From NCBI RefSeq assembly GCF_003149185.1, contig NZ_QGDO01000006.1:285625-349624 (forward strand): DNA of 64,000 nucleotides, written 5' to 3'. This DNA comes from Sediminitomix flava (GTDB lineage: Bacteria; Bacteroidota; Bacteroidia; Cytophagales; Flammeovirgaceae). Positions 18,845 through 27,385 of this stretch are shown in pieces; position 1 is the first letter of the stretch, and each line of letters starts with the position of its first letter. The translations under genes were made by a program, and so were the position numbers. The notes under the pieces were generated by a model. The model was not told where the DNA came from. It saw only the letters and a list, made by a program, of their open reading frames with translations, and did no database searches.

Positions 18845-20230
18845 ATGGGAAATGATATTGATAGCGGAAAATGGGACTGTTTTCAAGCGGGACTCAGAGG
18901 AATTTTAATACAGAAAGGAGATGATGCATATGAGGATGCTAGAAAACTCTATAATGGAATGATAGATAAATCTCCAGCTTACATTGTGAAATGTGCAGAT
19001 GTGGCAGATGTGATTACAACAGTGAATTTTGCAAGAGAAAATAAGTTGAAGTTAGCAGTAAGAGGAGGAGGGCATAATGGTGCAGGTTTAGCTTCTGTAG
19101 ATGAAGGAATGGTTTGTGATCTTTCTGATATGAGAAGTTGTAGAGTAGATTTGAAAACGCAAACGGTGAGAGCTGAAGGAGGGTGTAAGTGGCGAGATGT
19201 AGATCATGTGACTAATGCCTTCGGAATGGCAACTTCTTCAGGGATTGTCTCGACAACAGGAGTAGCGGGTTTAACACTTGGTGGAGGACATGGCTACCTT
19301 GCTCGGCAATATGGATTGACCATTGATAATTTAGTAGAAGCAGATGTGGTATTGGCTGATGGTAAGTTTGTGACAGCAAGCAAAACAGAGAATTCAGACC
19401 TCTTTTGGGCAATAAGAGGTGGAGGCGGAAATTTTGGTGTTGTGACTTCTTTTGTTTTTCAGCTTCATCCAGTTCATACGGTTCATGCAGGAGTAACACT
19501 TTGGCCATTAGAAAAGGCTAAAGAGATACTGACATGGTATCAAGACTTTATTTTGAAGAGTAAAACGGATTTATACGGATTTTTTGCCTTTATGAGAGTT
19601 CCTCCAGCACCACCATTTCCAGAAGAATTGTATACACAAAATGTATGTGGAGCAGTATGGTGCTACACAGGAGATTTTAATAAGGTCGAAGAAGTTTTCA
19701 AACCGATTACAGACACAGCACCTGTTTTCTCGCATCTTGGATCTATGCCTTTTCCAATTTTGCAAGGCCTGTTTGATGATCTTTATCCTTCGGGACATCA
19801 ATGGTATTGGCGAGGAGATATATTTAAAGAACTAAGTGAAGAGGCTATTGATAAATTTGTCAAACATGGTTCAGAAATACCAACGGTTCATTCTACCATG
19901 CATATTTATCCGATTGATGGGAAAGTAAACGAAATAGGAAAAACGGCAACAGCATTTAGTTACAGGGATGCAAAGTTCTCCGTTGTTTATGCAGGAGTAG
20001 ACCCAGACCCAAAAAATGCCGCCAAAATTTCAACTTGGGCGAAAAAGTATTGGGAAGATTTACATCCTCATTCAGCAGGAGGAGCGTATGTGAATTTCTT
20101 AATGAATGATGAGCACCATGATAGAGTAAAGGCGACTTATCAAGAAAACTACAGGAGATTAACTCAGATAAAAGAGAAATATGATCCAACGAATTTCTTC
20201 AGTATAAATCAGAATATTCCTCCTCATTAA
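18845..20230 (+). CDS. FAD-linked oxidoreductase, berberine bridge enzyme family
   Basis: A 461-residue flavoenzyme of the BBE-like/PCMH family. The FAD-binding domain (about 45-215) contains VRGGGHNGAG with His77, the likely covalent flavin attachment, and GLTLGGGHGYLARQYGLTIDN. The cysteine used for a second covalent bond in plant berberine bridge enzyme is absent (the site reads SGIVSTTG), so monocovalent attachment is expected. The C-terminal BBE segment is present (YDPTNFFSINQNIPP). Substrate is unknown; sugars and phenolics are common in the family. There is no signal peptide. Confidence 0.88.
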   Translation: MGNDIDSGKWDCFQAGLRGILIQKGDDAYEDARKLYNGMIDKSPAYIVKCADVADVITTVNFARENKLKLAVRGGGHNGAGLASVDEGMVCDLSDMRSCRVDLKTQTVRAEGGCKWRDVDHVTNAFGMATSSGIVSTTGVAGLTLGGGHGYLARQYGLTIDNLVEADVVLADGKFVTASKTENSDLFWAIRGGGGNFGVVTSFVFQLHPVHTVHAGVTLWPLEKAKEILTWYQDFILKSKTDLYGFFAFMRVPPAPPFPEELYTQNVCGAVWCYTGDFNKVEEVFKPITDTAPVFSHLGSMPFPILQGLFDDLYPSGHQWYWRGDIFKELSEEAIDKFVKHGSEIPTVHSTMHIYPIDGKVNEIGKTATAFSYRDAKFSVVYAGVDPDPKNAAKISTWAKKYWEDLHPHSAGGAYVNFLMNDEHHDRVKATYQENYRRLTQIKEKYDPTNFFSINQNIPPH

Positions 20231-20258
20231 TATTTTCAACTAGGTTTTAGTTGAATAG

Positions 20259-20296
20259 CTACCTCTCTACACTTTGCCTGAGAGGTAGTTTTTTTT
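20259..20296 (+). terminator. Terminator after the flavoenzyme gene
   Basis: Perfect 9-base stem CTACCTCTC (20259-20267) with GAGAGGTAG (20280-20288), followed by eight T. Confidence 0.85.
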
Positions 20297-20354
20297 GTGT
20301 TCAAACATTTATTAATTTTTTTTCATTTCATTATTTGGATTAAATCTTAATAAC

Positions 20355-20390
20355 ATTTAGATTCGCATCGTATTTAAAATTAATCTAAAT
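20355..20390. promoter_or_regulatory. Inverted repeat upstream of the iron-uptake-like operon
   Basis: ATTTAGATT (20355-20363) and AATCTAAAT (20382-20390) are perfect 9-base complements separated by 18 bases. They lie 10 to 46 bases before the first gene of the operon. This placement fits an operator for a dimeric regulator. Which regulator binds cannot be told; metal-responsive DtxR- or Fur-type proteins are candidates because of the operon content. Confidence 0.45.
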
Positions 20391-20400
20391 AAGTCTTCGG

Positions 20401-21441
20401 ATGAAACTAAAATATTCTTTACTAGCTACTGCTTTTTTATCAATGTCACTTTTTTCATGTGAAGAAAGTTCAAATGATGATCCTACAATGGAATTGCCAA
20501 CATCTTATAACTTCGAAAATGTAAGTTATAGTGGTCAAACAAATCGTATCATGTTATTGAGTGATTTGGAGGCTAAAATGAAGTCGGCAAATGATGGAGA
20601 AACTGTCGTTACAGCAGATGAGTTAACAGCAATCTATGAGAATACGGCTGGAAACTATGATGAGACAAAACAACTAGCGAATAAAACATACAGCGGAGAG
20701 GATAGAAATGCTCAAGCTGAGATGTATGAATATTTTGCTTCTTTAGAAGCTATTAGTGGAAATTCTGAAAACCTAATTGGTGGTCGTTTGTTTGATGAAA
20801 ATGGGGTAGAACCTACGCAAATGGTCGCTAAAGGATTGATGGGTGCTGTGCTTTATTGGCAAGCAACTTCAGTTTACTTCGGTGAAGATAAAATGAATGT
20901 AGATAATGAAGAGGTAACTGAAGGCAAAGGAACAGCAATGCAACACCACTGGGATGAGGCATTCGGTTACTTTGGAGCAACTACAGATTATTTGACAAGT
21001 GGTGAAACGCAATATTACTGGGCGAGCTACGCAGCAAAACGCGCAGAAGTTTTAGACTTACGTGAAACTATTTTCAATGCGTTCATTAAAGGTAGAGATG
21101 CAATCGACCGTAAAGATTATGATGCTCGTGATGAGGCTATCGTTGAAGTACAAAACGCTTGGGAAAAGCTTGTTGCCGCAAACGTAGTTCATTATATCAA
21201 TTCTTCTTTGGCTAATATGGCAGATGCTGGTGAGTATTACCACGCGTGGTCTGAAGCTAAAGCATTTGCGGGATGTTTATATTTTAATGCTAACAAAACA
21301 ATCTCTAACGAGGAGTTTGCTCAGTTGGAAACACTACTTGGTGAAAATCCAATGGTAGCAACAAAGTCAGATCTTGAGGCTGCAAGCCTTCTTTTACAAG
21401 AAGTATTCGGATTCACAAATGATGAGTTACTTAATCTTTAA
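20401..21441 (+). CDS. DUF4856-family lipoprotein
   Basis: A 346-residue predicted lipoprotein with lipobox SLFSC (Cys20). The mature protein resembles the DUF4856 family (YNFENVSYSGQTNRI near the N-terminus, then a helical body with ARDEAIVEVQNAWEKLVAANVVHYIN and ETLLGENP). Such proteins are regularly found in Bacteroidota next to imelysin-like lipoproteins and TonB receptors, as here, and are thought to take part in iron or metal acquisition. The biochemical role is not established. Confidence 0.8.
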   Translation: MKLKYSLLATAFLSMSLFSCEESSNDDPTMELPTSYNFENVSYSGQTNRIMLLSDLEAKMKSANDGETVVTADELTAIYENTAGNYDETKQLANKTYSGEDRNAQAEMYEYFASLEAISGNSENLIGGRLFDENGVEPTQMVAKGLMGAVLYWQATSVYFGEDKMNVDNEEVTEGKGTAMQHHWDEAFGYFGATTDYLTSGETQYYWASYAAKRAEVLDLRETIFNAFIKGRDAIDRKDYDARDEAIVEVQNAWEKLVAANVVHYINSSLANMADAGEYYHAWSEAKAFAGCLYFNANKTISNEEFAQLETLLGENPMVATKSDLEAASLLLQEVFGFTNDELLNL

Positions 21442-21464
21442 GAACTAGACTATCAAAAATATAT

Positions 21465-21494
21465 ACACCCCCTTTTTTAAGGTGGGTGTTTTTC
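21465..21494 (+). terminator. Terminator-like hairpin inside the operon
   Basis: ACACCC (21465-21470) pairs with GGGTGT (21484-21489), with further CC/GG pairing inside, followed by TTTTT. It lies between the DUF4856 and imelysin genes and could reduce readthrough to the downstream genes. Confidence 0.5.
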
Positions 21495-21523
21495 TGTTTA
21501 AAATCACTTTTAAGAAACAGGGT

Positions 21524-22630
21524 ATGAGACTAAAGAAAACGTTATTCACTTTTTTATGTGCAGGAAGTTTGTTGGGGCAGACAGCTTGTGAAACAGAAAA
21601 AGATAAAATATCAGATTTTGACCAAGCTGCAATGCTTGAAAATTATAGTGAAAATCTGATGTTGTCTAACATTGCAACATACAATACTTCAGTGAGTGCT
21701 CTCGCTACGGCAGTAAATGCATTCGTTGGAGCGCAAAATGAGGCAAATCTTTTAGCGGCTCAAGAGGCACTACTGACAGCTTATACAGATTGGGCATTGG
21801 TAGATGGATTGCAGTTTGGGCCAGCAGAAGAGCAGAATTTCTTTGTCAATTCAAATACTTTCCCTGCTCGATTTGATGAGATTGAAGCTTCAATTGAGAG
21901 TGGTAGTTGGGACTTATCAAGTGTATTTGCAAAAGATGAAAAAGGGCTTGCTGCTCTTGATTATCTTTTATTCAATGGCGAAACATCCGCAGATATTTTA
22001 GAAGGTTTTGAGAATACCTCTCGCCAAAATTATTTAAAAGAAGTAGCAGAAGATTTATCATCTTCAGCGATGACTCTTTTGGATGCTTGGAGAGCGGATA
22101 GTGGAAATTATGCCGCTGAGTTTGCTGCAAATACAGGCAATGACCCAAGTAGTTCATTAGGTTTCTTGATCAATGAATTCAATAAATCTTATGAACGCAG
22201 TAAAAATCAGCGTTTGGGTTATCCTATGGGGAAAAACTCTTTGGCAGGAATAGTAACACCAAAAACTTTAGAGGGCTATTACAGCAAGCAATCACTTCGT
22301 TTGCTAAAAGCCAATGTTACTGCGGTAGAGAATTTATTTAAAGGTCAATATGGTGAAACAAACGGTTTAGGTTTGGATGATTATTTGACTTCTTATACAG
22401 AAGCTGGAATTATAGATAAAGATTTATCGAAAGAGATTTTAGCTCAATTTGAACTTATCCATAGCAAACTTGACGCATTAGCTGATCCTCTTGCAGATCA
22501 ACTGGAAGCAGAGGATTCAAAGTTGGAAGAACTTTATGTTGCAATGAAGGATATGACCTTTATGATAAAATCTGAGATGTCTACAGCTTTAGGCGTTTCG
22601 ATCACATATCAAGACAGTGACGGAGATTAA
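21524..22630 (+). CDS. Imelysin-family lipoprotein
   Basis: Periplasmic or surface lipoprotein of the imelysin (EfeO/M75) family, associated with iron uptake. I chose the ATG at 21524 because it directly precedes a good signal peptide with lipobox GQTAC (Cys22). The in-frame start at 21482 would add 14 residues across the hairpin. The protein has 368 residues. The family GxHxxE motif, expected before the LLF helix, reads GLAALDYLLF (141-150), so His and Glu are replaced. Metal binding or peptidase activity is therefore doubtful and a structural role is possible. Confidence 0.85.
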   Translation: MRLKKTLFTFLCAGSLLGQTACETEKDKISDFDQAAMLENYSENLMLSNIATYNTSVSALATAVNAFVGAQNEANLLAAQEALLTAYTDWALVDGLQFGPAEEQNFFVNSNTFPARFDEIEASIESGSWDLSSVFAKDEKGLAALDYLLFNGETSADILEGFENTSRQNYLKEVAEDLSSSAMTLLDAWRADSGNYAAEFAANTGNDPSSSLGFLINEFNKSYERSKNQRLGYPMGKNSLAGIVTPKTLEGYYSKQSLRLLKANVTAVENLFKGQYGETNGLGLDDYLTSYTEAGIIDKDLSKEILAQFELIHSKLDALADPLADQLEAEDSKLEELYVAMKDMTFMIKSEMSTALGVSITYQDSDGD

Positions 22631-22696
22631 TTTTACCATCGAGGGTAAATAATTGAGCTTAATTAATTCTAAATACAAATATTAAAGGGAGTTGGA

Positions 22697-25117
22697 ATGA
22701 GCAGTTTTTTGAGAAGATTCTTTCAGTTAGGAATTTGTACGCTTTTGTGTTTTCAGTTATTCTCTGCATCGGCACAAGATGTGAGAATCTATGGCTATGT
22801 AAAACGACATAATTCAAATGAAAAAATTGCTGATGCAGCCGTTTTTGTAAAGGGAACTTCTATAAAAGTAATTACAGACAAGAAAGGCTTTTTCCAACTT
22901 CCTTCTTTACCCTTAGGGCAAACTTACATTATCTCGGTGTTTAAACTTGGGATGCAAACAAGCTCTAAGGAAGTCACTCCACAAACTTCAAAATTAAAAC
23001 TTGATCTCACATTACAAGACTTTGAAGAGCTTCTGGAAGAGGTTTCTGTCAATGGTTTGGATGAGTCAAGTGAGATAGCCCGACTGAACGAAGTAGAAGG
23101 AACAGCAATTTATGCTGCAAAGAAGAGTGAAGTTATTCTTCTGAAAAATTTAACTGCAAACCTTGCAACAAATAATAGCCGTCAAGTATACAACAAGGTT
23201 CCGGGTTTGAACATTTGGGAAAGTGACGGAGCAGGAATCCAACTCGGGATTGGAGGTCGAGGCTTAAGCCCAAACAGAACATCAAATTTCAACACTCGCC
23301 AAAATGGCTATGACATAGCCGCAGATGCCTTAGGTTACCCAGAAAGTTATTATACACCGCCTTTAGAAGCCGTAGAACGAATTCAAGTAGTACGTGGAGC
23401 TGCATCTTTGCAATACGGGACTCAGTTTGGAGGAATGCTTAATTTCCGAATGAAAAAAGGAAATTCTGAAAAGCCATTTGAAATAGTATCTCGTCAGACA
23501 GTAGGTTCTTTTGGTCTTTTCAATTCATTCAATAGCGTAGGAGGTCAAACAGGAAAACTCAATTACTACACAGCTTACCAATATAAAACAGGAGATGGTT
23601 GGCGTCCAAATTCTGAATTTGATGTAAATACCCTTTATTCAGCCTTCAATTATCAATTCACAGAAAAATTTAAAGTCGGATTAGATTTCACACATATGGA
23701 TTACTTGGCAAAACAACCAGGTGGTCTGACTGATATACAGTTTGAAACTGATCCGAGAGCTTCTACTACCGATAAGAATTGGTTTAAAGTAGATTGGAAT
23801 ATTTTAGCCCTAAATGCCGAATACAGATTTTCTCCAAGAAGTAGATTTGAGATGAGAGCGTTCGGTCTGTATGCAGGAAGAGATGCTTTAGGTATCAACC
23901 AACGTTCAGAGTTTCCTGAGACTGATCCAAGACTTTTAGTTTCAGATAAATTCAGAAATATAGGAACAGAACTTCGTTACATTCAGCATTACGATCTTTT
24001 AGGAAAGTCTTCTGTATTCTTAGTCGGAACAAGACTTTACAGAGGTTTTGACTTGAAACAACAGGGGAATGCTAGCAACGGTTTCGATGCAGATTTTTCT
24101 TTTACAGATGAAAGTAGTCTACTTTCTGACCATGATTTCTATATTCATAATTACGCTGGATTTATAGAAAACATTATCAATCTATCCGATAAATTTAGTA
24201 TCACACCAGGAGTCAGGTTTGAATGGATTGGAACTGAAGGAATCGGTTATTTTCAAGAGGAAAAAACGATTGGAGTTGATGATTTAGGTTTCCCAATTAC
24301 AGGAATGGTAGATGTAGAGGACAATATTAGTAAGTATCGTCCAATCTTCTTGGCAGGAATAGGTCTGAGTTATAAACCGAAAGAAGGAATGGAGGTTTAT
24401 GCCAATTTCTCTCAAAATTACCGAGCGATTACTTTCTCAGATTTGAGGGTATTGAATACCAATGTTCGTATTGATCCAGACCTTCAAGATGAGAGAGGTT
24501 ATAGTGCTGATTTAGGACTTAGAGGAAGAAATGATTTTCTAAATTATGACCTTTCTGCCTTTTACTTAAAGTACAATAATAAAATTGGATTGGCTGTTCC
24601 GAGTAACCCGATTCGCACAAATATTGCAGATGCGTTTACAACAGGAATCGAAGCTTTCGGAGAACTGAACGCACTTTATTTTATAGACCCTCAGTGGGAA
24701 AGCCGTCTGAATATTTTTGCCAATATTTCATTTATCCATGGGCAGTACATTTCTGAAGAAAATACTTACGATGGAAATATGGTAGAGCTTGTTCCTCCTT
24801 TCAACCTTAAAACAGGTTTTAGTTTTCAAAAAGGTGGATTTGCAGCATCATGGCAATACAGTTTTGTTGATAAGCAATACACAGATGCTTTCAACACTGA
24901 AGAGCCTTTAGCTGATGCTGTTTATGGTCCTATTCCTTCTTATCAAGTAATGGATTTATCATTGAAATATAACTACAAGTGGTTTACGGTAGAAAGTGGT
25001 GTAAACAACTTGACAAACGAGATGTATTTCACACGTAGAGCTACGGGGTATCCAGGACCGGGTATTATTCCATCTGATGGAAGAAATTACTATTTAACTT
25101 TGCAGGTTAAGTTGTAA
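22697..25117 (+). CDS. TonB-dependent outer membrane receptor, FecA-like
   Basis: An 806-residue receptor for energy-dependent import across the outer membrane. In order: signal peptide (to about residue 27, SASAQ), a carboxypeptidase-regulatory-like domain (about 28-110: IYGYVKRHNSNEKIADAAVFVKG), the plug domain (about 140-260: VYNKVPGLNIWESDG, VERIQVVRGAASLQYGTQFGGMLNFR) and a beta-barrel ending in YYLTLQVKL. Plug and barrel are closest to ferric siderophore or citrate receptors. Placement after an imelysin gene supports iron as the likely substrate; the exact ligand is unknown. Confidence 0.9.
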   Translation: MSSFLRRFFQLGICTLLCFQLFSASAQDVRIYGYVKRHNSNEKIADAAVFVKGTSIKVITDKKGFFQLPSLPLGQTYIISVFKLGMQTSSKEVTPQTSKLKLDLTLQDFEELLEEVSVNGLDESSEIARLNEVEGTAIYAAKKSEVILLKNLTANLATNNSRQVYNKVPGLNIWESDGAGIQLGIGGRGLSPNRTSNFNTRQNGYDIAADALGYPESYYTPPLEAVERIQVVRGAASLQYGTQFGGMLNFRMKKGNSEKPFEIVSRQTVGSFGLFNSFNSVGGQTGKLNYYTAYQYKTGDGWRPNSEFDVNTLYSAFNYQFTEKFKVGLDFTHMDYLAKQPGGLTDIQFETDPRASTTDKNWFKVDWNILALNAEYRFSPRSRFEMRAFGLYAGRDALGINQRSEFPETDPRLLVSDKFRNIGTELRYIQHYDLLGKSSVFLVGTRLYRGFDLKQQGNASNGFDADFSFTDESSLLSDHDFYIHNYAGFIENIINLSDKFSITPGVRFEWIGTEGIGYFQEEKTIGVDDLGFPITGMVDVEDNISKYRPIFLAGIGLSYKPKEGMEVYANFSQNYRAITFSDLRVLNTNVRIDPDLQDERGYSADLGLRGRNDFLNYDLSAFYLKYNNKIGLAVPSNPIRTNIADAFTTGIEAFGELNALYFIDPQWESRLNIFANISFIHGQYISEENTYDGNMVELVPPFNLKTGFSFQKGGFAASWQYSFVDKQYTDAFNTEEPLADAVYGPIPSYQVMDLSLKYNYKWFTVESGVNNLTNEMYFTRRATGYPGPGIIPSDGRNYYLTLQVKL

Positions 25118-25189
25118 TTTTACAGCATAAATCCTCTTTTGTCTTTTTGCAAAAAGGGGATGATTAACTAACAACAAACCTAATTCACT

Positions 25190-26149
25190 ATGAGCTACAA
25201 AGAAATTATAGATATACTTTCAGAGGCTATCCAAATGCCTTTCGGTTATCTTTTTTCTTCCAGAAAGAGAATCTATTTTTTGTATCTACTGACTTCTGCA
25301 GTATTGGCTTTTTTTGTCTATAAGAAGACCAAAGAAGAAGGCTCATTTTTCAAGTATCTTTTCAAGAAAGAAATATGGTGGAGCAAATCTGCTTGGGTAG
25401 ATTACGGCTTGGTATTTTTTAATGCTCTTGTAAAAGTTGCGCTGATTGGCCCTTACCTTATTTATGGCTTGTATTTGGCACATTACACCAATGAATTTCT
25501 CTTAGAAAACCTTGGACATTATGACTTTGGAATGTCGATGTGGACAACCATTATTGCTTATACATTTGTACTGACTCTTGTAAGTGATTTTGCGAGTTTT
25601 TATGTGCATTACCTTATGCATAAAATTCCTTTTCTATGGCAGTTTCATAAAGTACATCACTCCGCAACTACACTCAATCCAATTACACAATACCGTCTTC
25701 ATCCATTGGAGTTGATCTTGAATAACATCAAAGGGATTTTGGTTTTTGGATTGATCACAGGATTGTTCGATTTCTTGTCAGAAAATCAGGTACAAAAATG
25801 GACTTTTTTAGGAGCGAATGCTTTTAGTTTTCTATTTCTTTTATGGGGAGCAAACCTAAGACATTCACATGTGAAGCTGACTTATTGGAATCCTTTGGAA
25901 TATATCTTTATCAGTCCTTTTCAGCATCAAATTCATCATAGTGATGCACCAAAGCATTTCAATAAAAACATGGGTTCTAAACTCGCTATTTGGGATTGGA
26001 TGTTTGGAACTTTAGTAAGATCAAAAGATACAGGTGATATAGCTTTTGGACTAGGGAAGTATGATAATAAGCGGTACGATACCTTCTGGAAAAACCTTGT
26101 AGCTCCCTTCCAATGGATGTATGGAAAAACCAAAGAGTTAATGAAGTAA
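25190..26149 (+). CDS. Fatty acid hydroxylase / sterol desaturase family membrane protein
   Basis: Di-iron membrane oxygenase of the fatty acid hydroxylase superfamily. The 319 residues have several membrane segments and the eight-histidine pattern His140-His144 (HYLMH), His153/156/157 (HKVHH) and His246/249/250 (HQIHH). The substrate is probably a lipid. It is the last gene of the metal-uptake-like operon, 72 bases after the receptor gene, with a hairpin in that gap. An iron-dependent enzyme in this operon is notable but may only reflect shared regulation. Confidence 0.88.
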   Translation: MSYKEIIDILSEAIQMPFGYLFSSRKRIYFLYLLTSAVLAFFVYKKTKEEGSFFKYLFKKEIWWSKSAWVDYGLVFFNALVKVALIGPYLIYGLYLAHYTNEFLLENLGHYDFGMSMWTTIIAYTFVLTLVSDFASFYVHYLMHKIPFLWQFHKVHHSATTLNPITQYRLHPLELILNNIKGILVFGLITGLFDFLSENQVQKWTFLGANAFSFLFLLWGANLRHSHVKLTYWNPLEYIFISPFQHQIHHSDAPKHFNKNMGSKLAIWDWMFGTLVRSKDTGDIAFGLGKYDNKRYDTFWKNLVAPFQWMYGKTKELMK

Positions 26150-26157
26150 TGAATTGA

Positions 26158-26191
26158 AAAAGCCTCCAATACTGCAGTATTGGAGGCTTTT
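26158..26191. terminator. Bidirectional terminator, perfect palindrome
   Basis: A 34-base perfect palindrome with two 17-base arms meets at the centre CTGCAG. It starts with A-runs and ends with T-runs, so it works in both directions. It separates the desaturase gene from the convergent DUF4199 gene. Confidence 0.9.
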
Positions 26192-26211
26192 ATATGGATA
26201 CAATTTGAGAA

Positions 26212-26724
26212 CTATCTTACTGTTCTAAAGAAGAAAGCTGTAGTAAAGCTAAAGAACAAGCCCATAAAACAAATATCTAGGGTTTGCATACTTGCTTGTG
26301 CAAGGAACGAATTGGCTGCCCAATTCAGCATTTCTATACTTTGTTCTACTTCCTCTGCTGTCATATCAGGAGCGCTATTCAATAAAGTAGTCATGTCTTG
26401 TATACCTTGTTGAACGACACTATCATCTATAAATTTGAAATAGAATGCTCGTAACAAGCCGTAAATGACTCCTGCGATTAATGACGTAAGCAGTCCTAAA
26501 GTGAAGCCTTTTTGGAAAGTTACTACTCCATTATTCCAATTTCTATAATCGCGAACCGCAAATATAATGGCAACAGATAAGAATAGGTAAATAGCCATCA
26601 TAGCCGATGGACTAGCAATACCCAACATCAATAAGGCTGTAGTATACCCAAACAGTCCCAAACCTAATACACCGCCATATTTGAGCGCTATGGGTTTGGT
26701 AGATACGTATGTTCCCTTCAACAT
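26212..26724 (-). CDS. DUF4199-family membrane protein
   Basis: A 170-residue protein with four predicted membrane helices and the family features LKYGGVLGLGLFGY, a charged RDYRNWNNGVVTFQKGFTLG loop and a C-terminal FSFTTAFFFR helix. DUF4199 proteins are frequent in Bacteroidota and lack a known function. I prefer the ATG at 26724 (MLKGTYVSTKPIALKYG). An ATG at 26760 would add a basic 12-residue extension and is possible. Confidence 0.8.
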   Translation of the reverse strand: MLKGTYVSTKPIALKYGGVLGLGLFGYTTALLMLGIASPSAMMAIYLFLSVAIIFAVRDYRNWNNGVVTFQKGFTLGLLTSLIAGVIYGLLRAFYFKFIDDSVVQQGIQDMTTLLNSAPDMTAEEVEQSIEMLNWAANSFLAQASMQTLDICFMGLFFSFTTAFFFRTVR

Positions 26725-26768
26725 TCTCTTTCTGATTAATTTCTTTATGCTAAAACACAAAGATAAGA

Positions 26769-26966
26769 CTATTTCAAGTTTTTGGTAATCATAAAAATCA
26801 CTCTAGTCAAGTAAGTAACTAGCATAATCACCATCATCGTTTGTGAGTAAGTCGTGAGTGTCACCTCTTCTCGCAAAGCCCAGCTCATAGCATAAACAGC
26901 CCCTGTACAACCTAAAAATGCGAGGACAAAAAAGATGACTTCTCGTTTGATTAGTTTATAATTCAT
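26769..26966 (-). CDS. Small two-helix membrane protein, hypothetical
   Basis: A 65-residue protein with two hydrophobic segments (about 9-28 and 40-60) and basic ends (MNYKLIKRE and MITKNLK). No family is recognised. It lies between a DUF4199 gene and another small membrane protein gene on the same strand with short gaps, consistent with one transcript. Small membrane proteins preceding DUF4199 genes are common in this phylum. Confidence 0.65.
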   Translation of the reverse strand: MNYKLIKREVIFFVLAFLGCTGAVYAMSWALREEVTLTTYSQTMMVIMLVTYLTRVIFMITKNLK

Positions 26967-26980
26967 ATCTGATATCTTGA

Positions 26981-27202
26981 TTATTTCTTCTTCCCTTTTT
27001 TTGCAGTTTGTTTTTGTTGATTTCCTTCGTTTTGTTCAGCTTCTTGTCTTTTACGTCTTCTATAGACCATGAATAGGAAAAAAACACCAGAAAAGGCAAA
27101 GAAAAAGTAACTCAGTTCCAAACCATAGATGAAGGTTTGATGAATTCCGATAATGAAAAAGACTACTGCAAAGGCAAATAGTAGACTATCTAGTATTTTC
27201 AT
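26981..27202 (-). CDS. Small membrane protein with basic tail, hypothetical
   Basis: A 73-residue frame starting MKILDSLLFAFAVVFFIIG. It has two hydrophobic segments (about 5-22 and 28-46) and a long Lys/Arg/Gln-rich cytoplasmic tail (YRRRKRQEAEQNEG, ending KKGKKK). The frame is open further upstream to 27373, but the extra 57 residues are not membrane-like and would run into the promoter region of the divergent rnc. I chose the ATG at 27202. Function unknown. Confidence 0.6.
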   Translation of the reverse strand: MKILDSLLFAFAVVFFIIGIHQTFIYGLELSYFFFAFSGVFFLFMVYRRRKRQEAEQNEGNQQKQTAKKGKKK

Positions 27203-27385
27203 GATTGTTAGCTTATCTTTTTTATAACAGAAATAGAACCCTAAGACTGTGTGAGTGTTTATTTTCGAGTCGTAAAATGCAAGATTTTTTTGACTGACCA
27301 TAAATATTAGTTTAAATAATTGAGACTTTTCGAGACTTATGCCTAATTTGGGAACTGTTTTAACGGAAGACATTAATCAATTAAA

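Noticed and set aside
20355..20390. Classic Fur box
   Set aside because: The half-sites do not match GATAATGATAATCATTATC; only an unspecified operator is supported.
27203..27373. N-terminal extension of the small membrane protein at 26981
   Set aside because: The extra residues are not conserved-looking and would occupy the divergent control region of rnc.
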